Made by a program: the position numbers and the translations under genes. Positions 48,093 through 56,926 of a DNA stretch of 64,000 bases are shown here, in pieces. Numbering within the stretch: the first letter of the stretch is position 1; each line of letters starts with the position of its first letter. Below the pieces are notes generated by a model. That model was not told the origin of the DNA. It did not search any database and saw only the letters and a list, made by a program, of their open reading frames with translations. The DNA is from Paenibacillus sp. J45TS6 (GTDB lineage: Bacteria > Bacillota > Bacilli > Paenibacillales > Paenibacillaceae), in contig NZ_BOSJ01000006.1 of the NCBI RefSeq assembly GCF_018403285.1, forward strand, positions 186,001-250,000. The letters are read 5' to 3'.

Positions 48093-49034
48093 ATGTTTAG
48101 GGGAATGGATACAAAAAAACAAGCGGATTTGCAAATGCTGTTAGTCACTCTTTTATGGGGGTCTTCCTATTTGTTTATGAAAGAAGGTCTAGGCAGTATT
48201 CAAGAAATCAACCTAATTGCCTTACGGTTTGGTTTTGCATTTCTGCTGCTTGGTATATTGTTTTATAAAAAATGGTCTTATGTGACTGTAAGGCTTGTAG
48301 GACAAGGATTTATATTAGGTGCAGTTCTGTTTATGGCCTTTGTATTTATAACTTATGGCGTCAAACGGACAAGTACTTCTCAGGCAGGTTTTCTAATCAG
48401 TTTATCTGTCGTCTTTGTACCACTGTTTACCTCATTATGGGGACGAAAGCTTCCAAGCAGAAAAATGGCAGGGTGCATTATGCTGGCTGTAATCGGAATA
48501 TCTTTATTAACACTAGATCAAAGCTTGAGTATTGGATCAGGAGATCTATTATGTATTCTAGGGGCGATGATGTATGCGGTATATATTATTGTCTCTGGAG
48601 TAATGGTGCGAAAAGGTGATGCTATCGTACTCAGTATTTTACAGCTTGGTTTCGCCGGCGGGATTGCTTTCATCTTTTCATTCCTATTTGAACAGCCAAA
48701 ACTTCCGAATTCAAGCGGAGCATGGATAGCAGTTATGGGGCTGACTATACTGTGCAGTGCAGCAGCTTATACACTTCAAATTTTAGCACAGCGGCATATG
48801 ACTTCAACGCGTGCAGGACTGATATTCTCACTTGAGCCTGTATTTGCAGCCGGATTTGCTTTTGTTTTCTACGGAGAACGCTTGCCTTGGAATGGGTTCG
48901 TTGGTGCGTGTTTAATCTTATCAGGGGTGCTGCTTACAGAGATTACCCCGCGTTTGCCTCAGCGGTTTAGAAAACAAAAACACACAGAACAAATAGGTGT
49001 TGAAATAAATCTTAGTGAAGGATCGTCGACATAG
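48093..49034 (+). CDS. EamA/DMT family transporter
   Basis: 313 residues, about 10 membrane helices in two EamA repeats. First repeat ends in TSTSQAGFLISLSVVFVPLF; second has STRAGLIFSLEPVFAAGFAF VFYGERL, the EamA signature near the C-terminus. Drug/metabolite transporters export amino acids, purines or other small molecules. Start 48093, GGGAGAAGAAG upstream. The divergent LysR gene likely regulates it. Confidence 0.9.
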   Translation: MFRGMDTKKQADLQMLLVTLLWGSSYLFMKEGLGSIQEINLIALRFGFAFLLLGILFYKKWSYVTVRLVGQGFILGAVLFMAFVFITYGVKRTSTSQAGFLISLSVVFVPLFTSLWGRKLPSRKMAGCIMLAVIGISLLTLDQSLSIGSGDLLCILGAMMYAVYIIVSGVMVRKGDAIVLSILQLGFAGGIAFIFSFLFEQPKLPNSSGAWIAVMGLTILCSAAAYTLQILAQRHMTSTRAGLIFSLEPVFAAGFAFVFYGERLPWNGFVGACLILSGVLLTEITPRLPQRFRKQKHTEQIGVEINLSEGSST

Positions 49035-49050
49035 ACGATCTTTTTATTTT
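49021..49050 (+). terminator. intrinsic terminator overlapping EamA stop
   Basis: GATCGTC (49021-49027) pairs with GACGATC (49034-49040), then T5. The stop codon lies in the second arm. Confidence 0.75.
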
Positions 49051-49146
49051 TTTATAAACATTATAACGTTATATTTACCTAACAGGAAAACTGTGTTACC
49101 CTAATCTCATAAATAATTAGAAAATATAGGAATAAGGAGGAGTGGT

Positions 49147-50247
49147 ATGGGTATAACGATTCTTCGCTCCGTACGAACGGCAGATCATCCAGAACGCTTT
49201 GATTTAATAATTAAAGATGGCATAATCGCGGAAAAATCAGCAACGGGTACAGCATGTGGAGACGAAATCTTGGATTGCAGTGATTTGTTCGTCTCCAGCG
49301 GCTGGATTGATATGCATGTCCATGCAATGGAAAGTTATCGACCTTATGGAGATGAAATCGATGAGATTGGAGTACGGCAAGGTGTCACTACGATCGTTGA
49401 CGCTGGCAGCTGTGGAGCTAATGATATCGGGAAACTGGCTGAACTGAGTAAAATAACGGCTACGAGGGTACTCGCCTTTCTTAACATTTCCCGCATAGGG
49501 CTGGGTGAACGGCAGGATGAGCTAAGTTCTGCGGGATGGATCGATGAGAGAGCGATAGAGGCTTCAATTCGTGAGTTAGGTTCCTTTATCGTTGGACTTA
49601 AAGCCCGGATCAGCAGAAGTGTGGTTATGGATGAAGGTATTCGCCCGCTTCATATGGCAAGATCTATGTCTGACAAAACAGGATTGCCTCTTATGGTGCA
49701 TATCGGTTCAGGACCGCCTGAAATCGAAGAAGTGCTGAACTTGCTTCAGAGTAAAGATATCATTACTCATTATTTGAATGGCAAGGAAAATAACGTTCTA
49801 GATGGTAAAGGGGAAGTGTTACCTGCTTTGCTTGCTGCTATAAAACGGGGAGTGCATTTAGATGTGGGTCACGGTACCGCAAGCTTCTCTTATCAGGTAG
49901 CGGAAAGGGTGAAAAAATCGGGCATTCATCCGGGTACTATCAGCTCCGATATATACCGGGGAAATCGAAGAAATGGCCCTGTACATAGCTTAGCTGAGGT
50001 CATGAGCAAATTTTTACTACTTGGCTATTCTCTAACAGATATCGTGAATGCGGTTACAGTGCAAGCTGCGACTTGGCTGAAGCGGCCTGAACTCGGACGA
50101 ATTCAAGTAGGGGATAAAGCGAACCTCACTTTATTTAGACTTGTTCAAGGACAATATTTATTGGCCGATTCCATGGGCGAGATTCGTAACACACAGACAA
50201 TAATTGAAACGAAGGGAGCAATCATCGGTGACAAGTTCTATTCTTGA
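49147..50247 (+). CDS. amidohydrolase/deacetylase family metallohydrolase
   Basis: 366 residues. Amidohydrolase barrel: SSGWIDMHVHAM (HxH, about 53-60), KARISRS (carbamylated Lys position), LMVHIGSGPP (His), ITHYLNG (His) and TISSDIYRGN (metal Asp). This matches the EF0837/Atu3266 group of unknown or acyl-ester/N-acyl substrates. It overlaps the DgaE gene by 20 bases. In such clusters it probably removes an acyl group before deamination by DgaE. AGGAGGAGTGGT precedes the ATG. Confidence 0.87.
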   Translation: MGITILRSVRTADHPERFDLIIKDGIIAEKSATGTACGDEILDCSDLFVSSGWIDMHVHAMESYRPYGDEIDEIGVRQGVTTIVDAGSCGANDIGKLAELSKITATRVLAFLNISRIGLGERQDELSSAGWIDERAIEASIRELGSFIVGLKARISRSVVMDEGIRPLHMARSMSDKTGLPLMVHIGSGPPEIEEVLNLLQSKDIITHYLNGKENNVLDGKGEVLPALLAAIKRGVHLDVGHGTASFSYQVAERVKKSGIHPGTISSDIYRGNRRNGPVHSLAEVMSKFLLLGYSLTDIVNAVTVQAATWLKRPELGRIQVGDKANLTLFRLVQGQYLLADSMGEIRNTQTIIETKGAIIGDKFYS

Positions 50248-51331
50248 GCAATACGGATTAAAACGTGTAATTAATGCAAGTGGGAGAATGAGTATTCTTG
50301 GCGTATCGGCACCAACAGACACTGTTATGGAGGCAATGAAACAGGGCGGGCAGCAGTATGTAGAAATTGCGGATCTGACGAACAAAGCAGGAGATCACAT
50401 TGCACGTGTACTAGGCTCGGAGTCAGCAGTTGTAGTGAATTCGGCATCAAGCGGGATCGCCCTTTCGGTCGCTGCAATGGTTACCCAAGGAAACAAGAGA
50501 AAAAGCGAAAAATTACATCAGGAACCCATTCAAAAGAATGAAATCGTTATGCTGAAAGGTCATAATGTGCAGTATGGGGCCCCGGTTGAAACGATGGTTT
50601 ATCTTGGCGGGGGCAAACTTCTGGAAGTTGGTTACGCGAACGAAGGGAAAAAGGAACATATCGAAGAAGCAATTAATGAGCGAACAGCCGCTATTTTATA
50701 TGTCAAATCCCATCATTGTGTCCAGAAAAATATGATATCCGCAGAGGAAGCCTATGAAGTAGCACAAATGTACCAAATTCCTCTCATTATTGATGCAGCA
50801 GCAGAAGAAGATTTAACGAGCTATATCCGGATATCGGACCTGGTCATATTTAGTGGATCCAAAGCGATTGAAGGTCCTACTTCGGGCATTGTAGCAGGCA
50901 AAAAGCAGTATATAGATTGGTTGAAAGTACAGCTGTCCGGTATTGGGCGGAGTATGAAAGTGGGGAAAGAAACGACGTTTGGACTGCTGAAAGCATTAGA
51001 CGAATACCAGATGAAAACAGACAAAAGTGATCAGGAGAAACAAGAACTGCAGCAGCTTGCTCCTCTTTCCAAACTTAATGGAGTAGAGATGTCGATCGTA
51101 CAAGATGAAGCAGGCAGACTTATATATCGCGGTCGTATTCGGATTCAGGAACAAGTAACAGGGATTAGCGCTGCTGAGGTTGCAGAACAGCTTCGTACTG
51201 GAGATATAGCAATTTATACCCGTGATTACGGGGTAAGACAGGGCTATTTTGATATCGATCCAAGATCGCTAAAAGAAGATGATATGAACATCATTTACTC
51301 ACGTATTCATCAAATTATATCGGGGGAATAG
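50228..51331 (+). CDS. dgaE: DgaE-like PLP-dependent ammonia-lyase (SelA-type)
   Basis: 367 residues from GTG 50228 (AAGGGAG 9 bases upstream). Start TSSILEQYGLKRVINASGRM matches the SelA/DgaE family; the PLP-lysine motif is VIFSGSKAIEGPTSGIV (Lys about 212). DgaE converts D-glucosaminate 6-phosphate to 2-keto-3-deoxygluconate 6-phosphate and ammonia. The frame is open to 50204 but with no start signal. Directly upstream of dgaF-like and kinase genes, supporting the pathway. Confidence 0.87.
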   Translation: MTSSILEQYGLKRVINASGRMSILGVSAPTDTVMEAMKQGGQQYVEIADLTNKAGDHIARVLGSESAVVVNSASSGIALSVAAMVTQGNKRKSEKLHQEPIQKNEIVMLKGHNVQYGAPVETMVYLGGGKLLEVGYANEGKKEHIEEAINERTAAILYVKSHHCVQKNMISAEEAYEVAQMYQIPLIIDAAAEEDLTSYIRISDLVIFSGSKAIEGPTSGIVAGKKQYIDWLKVQLSGIGRSMKVGKETTFGLLKALDEYQMKTDKSDQEKQELQQLAPLSKLNGVEMSIVQDEAGRLIYRGRIRIQEQVTGISAAEVAEQLRTGDIAIYTRDYGVRQGYFDIDPRSLKEDDMNIIYSRIHQIISGE

Positions 51332-51337
51332 AGCTAT

Positions 51338-52099
51338 ATGACGACTATGGAGAAACGTTTATATAAAGGCAGGGCGGCCCTGAATGTACTGGCTGGTAGT
51401 GTGCAAAATGCCAAAGAAATCTTTGAAGCAGCGGATGGATATGTAGTCATCGGTGTTTTATCTAAAAATTATCCAGATGCAAATTCTGCAGTGGAAGCAA
51501 TGAAACAATATGGCGAAGTATGTGAAGATGCAGTGTCCATTGGGCTTGGTGCAGGGGATCCAAGACAGTCTGAAGTTGTAGCTGAAATTGCAAGAGAATA
51601 TGCGGGAACGCATATCAACCAAGTATTTACTGGAGTAGGTGCAACTCGTGCGAGTCTGAACGGAAAAGCAAGCTGGATTAACAGCCTTGTTTCTCCTTGT
51701 GGAAAACCGGGATATGTGAATCTCTCGACAGGTCCACTAAGTTCTTCTGCCGCGGAGAAGGCCCTTGTACCTGTGGAAGCAGCCATAGCTCTTGTCTCTG
51801 ATATGGGAGGGAATGCATTAAAATATTTTCCGATGAATGGACTGGATACAAAAGAAGAATATATGGCTGTAGCGAGTGCTTGTGCTAAAGCAGGATTTGC
51901 ACTAGAGCCAACCGGAGGAATAGATAAAGAGAACTTCCGTGAAATTCTAAAGATTGCACTTAAAGCCGGAGTCCCTGCAGTGATCCCTCACGTATATTCA
52001 TCCATTATTGACAAAACGACAGGTCAGACCATCATTCAGGATGTTCAAGAGTTAACGAATATTCTAAAGTTCGAGGTGGATGCTTATGACAACGGGTAA
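51338..52099 (+). CDS. dgaF: DgaF-like KDPG aldolase
   Basis: 253 residues. It follows DgaE by 6 bases and has the DgaF pattern: ALNVLAGSVQNAKEIFEAAD, VEAMKQYGEVCEDAVSIGLG AGDPRQ, TGPLSSSA, MGGNALKYFPMNGLDTKEEY (Lys for Schiff base, about 166), ALEPTGGIDKENFREIL. It splits 2-keto-3-deoxy-6-phosphogluconate into pyruvate and glyceraldehyde 3-phosphate. It overlaps the kinase by 14 bases. Confidence 0.88.
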   Translation: MTTMEKRLYKGRAALNVLAGSVQNAKEIFEAADGYVVIGVLSKNYPDANSAVEAMKQYGEVCEDAVSIGLGAGDPRQSEVVAEIAREYAGTHINQVFTGVGATRASLNGKASWINSLVSPCGKPGYVNLSTGPLSSSAAEKALVPVEAAIALVSDMGGNALKYFPMNGLDTKEEYMAVASACAKAGFALEPTGGIDKENFREILKIALKAGVPAVIPHVYSSIIDKTTGQTIIQDVQELTNILKFEVDAYDNG

Positions 52100-53114
52100 C
52101 CGTAAGCAGATTACATCATTTGGAGAAGTTATGATGCGGCTGGAGGTTCCCTCCCATCTGACTTTGAGTCAAAGCCGCTCGCTGAACTATTCCTTCTCGG
52201 GAACGGGAGTCAATGTGGTTGCAGCTCTTATAAAGCTTGGGCATAAAGGCGCTATCGTAACCACACTGCCTGCCAATTCATTAGGAGATGCTGCAGAGGC
52301 AGCTCTTCGAGGACTCGGTTTTGATATGAAGTACGTACGAAGGGAAGGGCAGCTGCTCGGATCTTATTTTCTTGAAACAGGATATGGGTCCAGAAAAAGT
52401 AAAGTAACCTATGCTAGTCGTGTCAATAGTGCGTTTAACACAACTTCACATCATGCTTACACAGACTTATCTTTTGCTGAAGACAGTCATTATTTTCATC
52501 TATGCGGGATTGGACTCGCGATGAATGAAGAGATGAGATACATAATGAAAACACTGGCAAACGTGGTAAAATCAAAAGGCGGATCCGTCATCTTTGATTG
52601 CAACTTTCGGGCATCCCTATGGTCAGAAGATGATAAGAAGCAGGCGAGGACTCATTACGAAGATATGCTGCATCTTGCCGATATTGTGATGATGAACGAA
52701 CGTGATGCAATCTCTTTGCTAGGATATAAGTCATCTTCTGCGGACCGAATAGAGCAAATCAAGGAACTTATTCCACAGATTGCGAAAGATTATGATATTC
52801 GTGTCATTTCGGGAACACAGAGAACGATTGAAGCTGACAGTCATTTTATCCAAGGTTTTTTATATCACAAAGATAAAGGGCTTACGTTTGGAAAACCGAT
52901 GAAGGTACAAGTCCTTGACCGAATTGGTGCAGGGGATGCCTATACTGCTGGCGTGATTCATGGGGAGATTTGTGGATACGATCCAGGGTACACGGTTCAG
53001 TATGCAACCGCTGCTTCCGTCCTTGCCCATACCATCGTCGGAGATACAGCTCCGTCTTCAGAAGAGGATATTCTTCAGGTTATGAATAAGCAAGTGTTAG
53101 ATATTGAAAGGTAG
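52086..53114 (+). CDS. PfkB-family sugar kinase (KDG kinase-like)
   Basis: 342 residues. PfkB family: ITSFGEVMMRLEVPSHLTLS start, GTGVNVVAALIKLGHKGAIV, the adenosine motif VLDRIGAGDAYTAGVIHG (catalytic Asp in GAGD, about 280). Like 2-keto-3-deoxygluconate kinases it belongs with DgaE/DgaF, phosphorylating the sugar acid. Start 52086 has AGGTGG 6 bases upstream. Overlaps the aldolase gene, so co-translated. Confidence 0.88.
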   Translation: MTTGNRKQITSFGEVMMRLEVPSHLTLSQSRSLNYSFSGTGVNVVAALIKLGHKGAIVTTLPANSLGDAAEAALRGLGFDMKYVRREGQLLGSYFLETGYGSRKSKVTYASRVNSAFNTTSHHAYTDLSFAEDSHYFHLCGIGLAMNEEMRYIMKTLANVVKSKGGSVIFDCNFRASLWSEDDKKQARTHYEDMLHLADIVMMNERDAISLLGYKSSSADRIEQIKELIPQIAKDYDIRVISGTQRTIEADSHFIQGFLYHKDKGLTFGKPMKVQVLDRIGAGDAYTAGVIHGEICGYDPGYTVQYATAASVLAHTIVGDTAPSSEEDILQVMNKQVLDIER

Positions 53115-53121
53115 TGATTCT

Positions 53122-53838
53122 GTGTCCCTGTCAAGAAAAAAAGGGCCGCTTTATTTACAGCTAAAAAAAACGATTCGTGATCGCATTGTTCACGGCATAT
53201 ATCCAGTGGGTTCACTTATTCCCTCAGAACCGCAATTGGAAGAAGAATTTAAAGTGAGTAAAATGACGGTGCGCAATGCGATTCAGGAGTTAAAACAAGA
53301 GGGGTATGTACAGAAACAGAGCGGAGTCGGTACGACGGTGCTTCGAAATGCGGCTTCACCTCCACTATCCAAAGGTAAGAGATTTACAGAAATCCTGGTG
53401 GAGCAAGGGGATCGAATTGATAAGAAATTAATTGATAAAAAAGTGGAGCAAAACCGTCCAGACAGCGAGGCATACCATTTATTCGGCCCCTCATGTCTCT
53501 GCATAAAGCGACTTTACTATTTGAATGAAGAACCTTATATCTTTTATGAACACCGAATTTCACCTGATGCAGCAGGCAGATTAGACTGGATTCAGGGTGC
53601 TGATTTCTCTTTGTATGAATGGCTGGAAGAACAAAATGTTGTAGCTGAACGTTATCAGGATCAATTCACAATCGGTCCGCTGCCTGCAGAGGTTGCCAGG
53701 GAACTTGCGATGCAAGAAGGAGAAATCGTACTCCAAAGACATCGGTATACGTATGATGAGAGGAATCATGCCATAGAGTGGAGTATTGGCTACTATAATA
53801 CAAATCTCAAGCCGTACATTGTAGATTATCAGACATAG
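53122..53838 (+). CDS. GntR/HutC-family regulator (UTRA)
   Basis: 238 residues. HTH: KKGPLYLQLKKTIRDRIVHG, SLIPSEPQLEEEFKVSKMTV RNAIQELKQEGYV, then UTRA effector domain (LFGPSCLCIKRLYYLNEEPY IFYEHRIS, IEWSIGYYNTNLKPYI). GTG 53122 follows AAAGGTAGTG. Likely represses the amidohydrolase-DgaE-DgaF-kinase operon in which it is the last gene, with a phosphorylated sugar acid as effector. Confidence 0.9.
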   Translation: MSLSRKKGPLYLQLKKTIRDRIVHGIYPVGSLIPSEPQLEEEFKVSKMTVRNAIQELKQEGYVQKQSGVGTTVLRNAASPPLSKGKRFTEILVEQGDRIDKKLIDKKVEQNRPDSEAYHLFGPSCLCIKRLYYLNEEPYIFYEHRISPDAAGRLDWIQGADFSLYEWLEEQNVVAERYQDQFTIGPLPAEVARELAMQEGEIVLQRHRYTYDERNHAIEWSIGYYNTNLKPYIVDYQT

Positions 53839-53915
53839 AGTAGGCTTCTTACTCTGGAATATGATAAGATGTCGCTATATTGTGAACATTTTGACCATAG
53901 AAAACAGGTGAGAAG

Positions 53916-54965
53916 ATGCGAAAAAAAGTGACAATGCAGCAAATTGCGGATACGGTCGGTGTGTCTAAATTCGCTGTATCTAGAGCACTCACAGGCAAAT
54001 CTGGAGTTAGCGAACAAACAAGAGATAAGATCATTCGTACTGCGGGACAGCTGGGTTATTTTAAGAATGGATTTGGCGGTGCTTCAAGAGTTGCTGCGTT
54101 AGAGCAGGAAAAAGAAAAAGAGCTAACCCCCGATTGGCGAAAACAGACGGGTACAGTTTTGGTTCTATTTCCGAATATAAGGTATCAAAATAAGGATTCT
54201 TTATATTGGGGACCTATGTTCGAAGGCATATCTGCAAGGCTCAATGAGAAGGGATTCGATATTCTGACTTTAACTGAACCATCTTCGGATAAAGTGTTCT
54301 CGCTACTAAATCCCGATGCGATTCAAGGAGTGATTACGGTGGGTGCTGTATCTTCTGCGCTGTTGCTTGAATTTCAGCGTATGCAGATCCCTGTAGTGAT
54401 GTTGGATCATTCCGATTCGGCATTTCACTGTGACACCGTTTTTAGTGACAATATTAGTCTCATGAGAGAGATGATGAATCAACTAATTGCAACCGGATAT
54501 CGCAAGTTTCAGTTTGTAGGGAATATTTATGATGCACCCAGCTTTTTAGAACGATGGACGGCGTTTCGAATGACTCTCGATGAGCATAACATTCCTTTAG
54601 AGCAGAACATGAAATTGTTCCACGAAGAAACGGAGGGACTCATGGGAGCGGTAAGTGAGATTCCCAAAAGTCAGCTTCCCGAAGTATTTGTGTGTGTAAA
54701 TGATTCAACCGCACGGTTTGTCCTGGAGCAATTATCCAACCAAGATGTGTCCGTACCGGAAGATTGCGCTGTGACGGGTTTTGATAATGTGGAAACAGAT
54801 CTTCCGCTGCTGGCTACAGTTGATGTGAATAAGTCATTACTTGGAAGAAGGGCAGTGGATCAATTGTTATGGAGAGTAGATCATCCGTCTTTGCCGGTGG
54901 AACGTCTTTTGATCCATGCAGATCTCATATTCAGGGATACATATATGACAGCAAAAAGAGGTTAA
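53916..54965 (+). CDS. LacI-family transcriptional regulator
   Basis: 349 residues. HTH: VTMQQIADTVGVSKFAVSRAL TGKSGVSEQTRDKI. The hinge and periplasmic-binding-like domain follow (VLVLFPNIRYQNKDSLYWGP, MLDHSDSAFHCDTVFSDN, AVTGFDNVETDLPLLATVDV). 78 bases after GntR, before the sugar ABC cluster, so it probably controls uptake (55452 onward) rather than the dga genes. Terminator follows. Confidence 0.9.
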   Translation: MRKKVTMQQIADTVGVSKFAVSRALTGKSGVSEQTRDKIIRTAGQLGYFKNGFGGASRVAALEQEKEKELTPDWRKQTGTVLVLFPNIRYQNKDSLYWGPMFEGISARLNEKGFDILTLTEPSSDKVFSLLNPDAIQGVITVGAVSSALLLEFQRMQIPVVMLDHSDSAFHCDTVFSDNISLMREMMNQLIATGYRKFQFVGNIYDAPSFLERWTAFRMTLDEHNIPLEQNMKLFHEETEGLMGAVSEIPKSQLPEVFVCVNDSTARFVLEQLSNQDVSVPEDCAVTGFDNVETDLPLLATVDVNKSLLGRRAVDQLLWRVDHPSLPVERLLIHADLIFRDTYMTAKRG

Positions 54966-54979
54966 GCTAACCATACGAG

Positions 54980-55025
54980 AACCATTAGTGATGGAATATA
55001 TTTTCCATGATTAATGGTTTTTTTG
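54980..55025 (+). terminator. intrinsic terminator after lacI-type gene
   Basis: AACCATTA/TAATGGTT and ATGGAA/TTCCAT stems, then T7. Confidence 0.8.
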
Positions 55026-55451
55026 CTTTTTGTTTTCTTTAAAGTTGATAACAAAAAAGATAATGAATCAATTTTGTTATGTATCATAAATGACCCGATC
55101 GGGATATGAAATCTGTAATTAGAATTCATAAATTAGTTAAATGTATAAATATCACCGGGAACTTGAAGGATCTAACCTGTCATAATATAGACAAAATTAA
55201 AAAATAGAGACCTACAAGATGGTTGTATGCTCGCCACAAGAAAAAACCAAAAACATGATAAAAAATACAGATACATACTATTTGGATAACAAAATACCAC
55301 CTGTGTAAAATATTGTTTGACTAACATTAGATAGTGGTGTTATTGTTGTTTTGTAAAATGATTCCACTGATTTTTAAGGGTGCGATCATTTTTAGATAAC
55401 AGTTAGCTATACTGTAATAAGGTGTCATCATTACGAAGGGGGCTATGTACT
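55026..55451 (+). promoter_or_regulatory. AT-rich control region of sugar ABC cluster
   Basis: No gene seen in about 425 bases. A 10-bp palindrome CCCGATCGGG (55094-55103) is the best LacI-type operator candidate. An imperfect inverted pair ACCAC/GTGGT (55296-55300 and 55334-55338) lies around TTGACT (55317-55322). TATACT near 55408 is a possible -10 for the binding-protein gene; its -35 is weak. Confidence 0.4.
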
Positions 55452-56825
55452 TTGAGAAACATGAAAGCGCTTTTAATTCTATTGTTGGTGTCGTGTTTTG
55501 TGATTGTAGCCGGATGCAGCGGAGGAAAAACAGCAGAAAATCCAGCTCCGCAAAAAGAAGTGGAAGAAAAAACTCCAGAAAAGACGGAAGAACCACAAGC
55601 ACCTGCTGTTGATCTTGGTGGTAGAACAATCAAGCTGTCAGCATGGTGGGACCTTGCACCTACCGATGCAGATGCTACAGGGCAAGCATTGGTTGAGCAA
55701 CAGAAGAAAGTAGAAGAAAAGTATAATGTGAAAATCGAATACGTTAACGTACCCTACGAAGAGTATATGGATAAGTTTACTACATCCGTTCTTGCAGGGG
55801 AACCATTCTCCGACATAGCCTACCTTGAATACAAGAGTGCTGTACCTACGATCCAAAAAGGCCAGCTTCTCAAAATTTCCGAATTTACTACACCCAATTC
55901 TAGTATTAACACAGATCAGCGCTTAGCGAATGCAGGACCACCGCTTCTTGGAGAACAATACGCTTTCTATGGCGGAGTCAAAGGAAATGGCGGACTTGGA
56001 ATTCACTATAACCGAGATCTTTTTGAAAAACTTGGACTTCCTGACCTTCAACAATTGTATGACAATGGTGAATGGACTTGGAGCAAATTCCTTGAAATCG
56101 CAAAACAAGCAACAAAAGATACGAATAATGACGGCAAAATGGATACTTACGGATTCTCCGGCTGGGCAGCTGTAGTCGGTCGTAACTTTATTGCAGCGAA
56201 TGGTGGTAATACCGTTCTTGACCCACAAGAAGGTGAGTCCAATGCAAAAGAAGGTCTTACGGATCCAAAAGCAATTGAAGCCATTGAACTCTTAGCATCT
56301 TTATACAGCAACAATGTAGTAAAAGTGAAGACAGGAGACAAAGTGAACTGGGAAGAAGGCGACACTTTTAAAGACGGAGACGTAGCGATGTTCCATGGAA
56401 CACAGTGGATGATCGGAGATCTGAACTTTGAAGTCGGGGTTGTCCCTTACCCAATCGGACCAAAAGGAAGCCCAGAAGTTACTTATGCAGACACAGCTGT
56501 AAATGCTTACTTCATTCCTAAAGGTGTAGAAGATCCAGAAGCGGTATATCAAGTGTTTGAAGAACTATTTGACGTTCCTCAATTAGAAGAGTATCCAACG
56601 CAAAACTATTTGGAGAGCTTATACTCCACAGAAGATGACACACGTATTATTCGTGAACATATTACAGGCACAGGACTTGTAGCATTGGATGAAGCTTACC
56701 CAGAGTATCCATACAATGATTTTATTGCTGATGTGATTGTGAATAATGCTTCCGTTGCATCTGCAGCGGAGAAATTTAAACAACAGGCGCAAGCTTCGAT
56801 CGACAAGCTGGGAGCAGCCAAATAA
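55452..56825 (+). CDS. extracellular solute-binding lipoprotein (sugar ABC)
   Basis: 457 residues from TTG 55452, with GAAGGGGG 9 bases upstream. Lipoprotein signal: MKALLILLLVSCFVIVAGC (lipobox VAGC), then a Lys/Glu/Pro linker (EEKTPEKTEEPQ). The body is a family-1 sugar-binding protein: IKLSAWWDLAP, YEEYMDKFTTSVLAGEPFSD, LGIHYNRDLFEKLGLP and EWTWSKFLEIAKQATKDTNN DGKMDTYG. It delivers a saccharide to the permeases at 59904/60877. A hairpin after the gene may limit transcription into the next. Confidence 0.9.
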   Translation: MRNMKALLILLLVSCFVIVAGCSGGKTAENPAPQKEVEEKTPEKTEEPQAPAVDLGGRTIKLSAWWDLAPTDADATGQALVEQQKKVEEKYNVKIEYVNVPYEEYMDKFTTSVLAGEPFSDIAYLEYKSAVPTIQKGQLLKISEFTTPNSSINTDQRLANAGPPLLGEQYAFYGGVKGNGGLGIHYNRDLFEKLGLPDLQQLYDNGEWTWSKFLEIAKQATKDTNNDGKMDTYGFSGWAAVVGRNFIAANGGNTVLDPQEGESNAKEGLTDPKAIEAIELLASLYSNNVVKVKTGDKVNWEEGDTFKDGDVAMFHGTQWMIGDLNFEVGVVPYPIGPKGSPEVTYADTAVNAYFIPKGVEDPEAVYQVFEELFDVPQLEEYPTQNYLESLYSTEDDTRIIREHITGTGLVALDEAYPEYPYNDFIADVIVNNASVASAAEKFKQQAQASIDKLGAAK

Positions 56826-56839
56826 GTATGAAGTTTAGC

Positions 56840-56892
56840 AATCTACGAGAACAGGGGAGCGTTATTAAAACTAGCTCCCTTTTCCGTAGATT
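56840..56892 (+). terminator. intercistronic hairpin, probably partial terminator
   Basis: AATCTACG (56840-56847)/CGTAGATT (56885-56892) outer and GGGAGC/GCTCCC (56855-56860, 56874-56879) inner stems; CCCTTTT follows the inner stem. Such hairpins often keep binding protein mRNA in excess over permeases. Confidence 0.55.
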
Positions 56893-56926
56893 CATCTGCC
56901 TAAGATAGCAGAGGGGGGAGTTACTA

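Noticed and set aside
55327-55633. Minus-strand frames opposite the binding-protein start
   Set aside because: No translation signals, and the region carries the promoter and signal peptide of the plus-strand lipoprotein gene.
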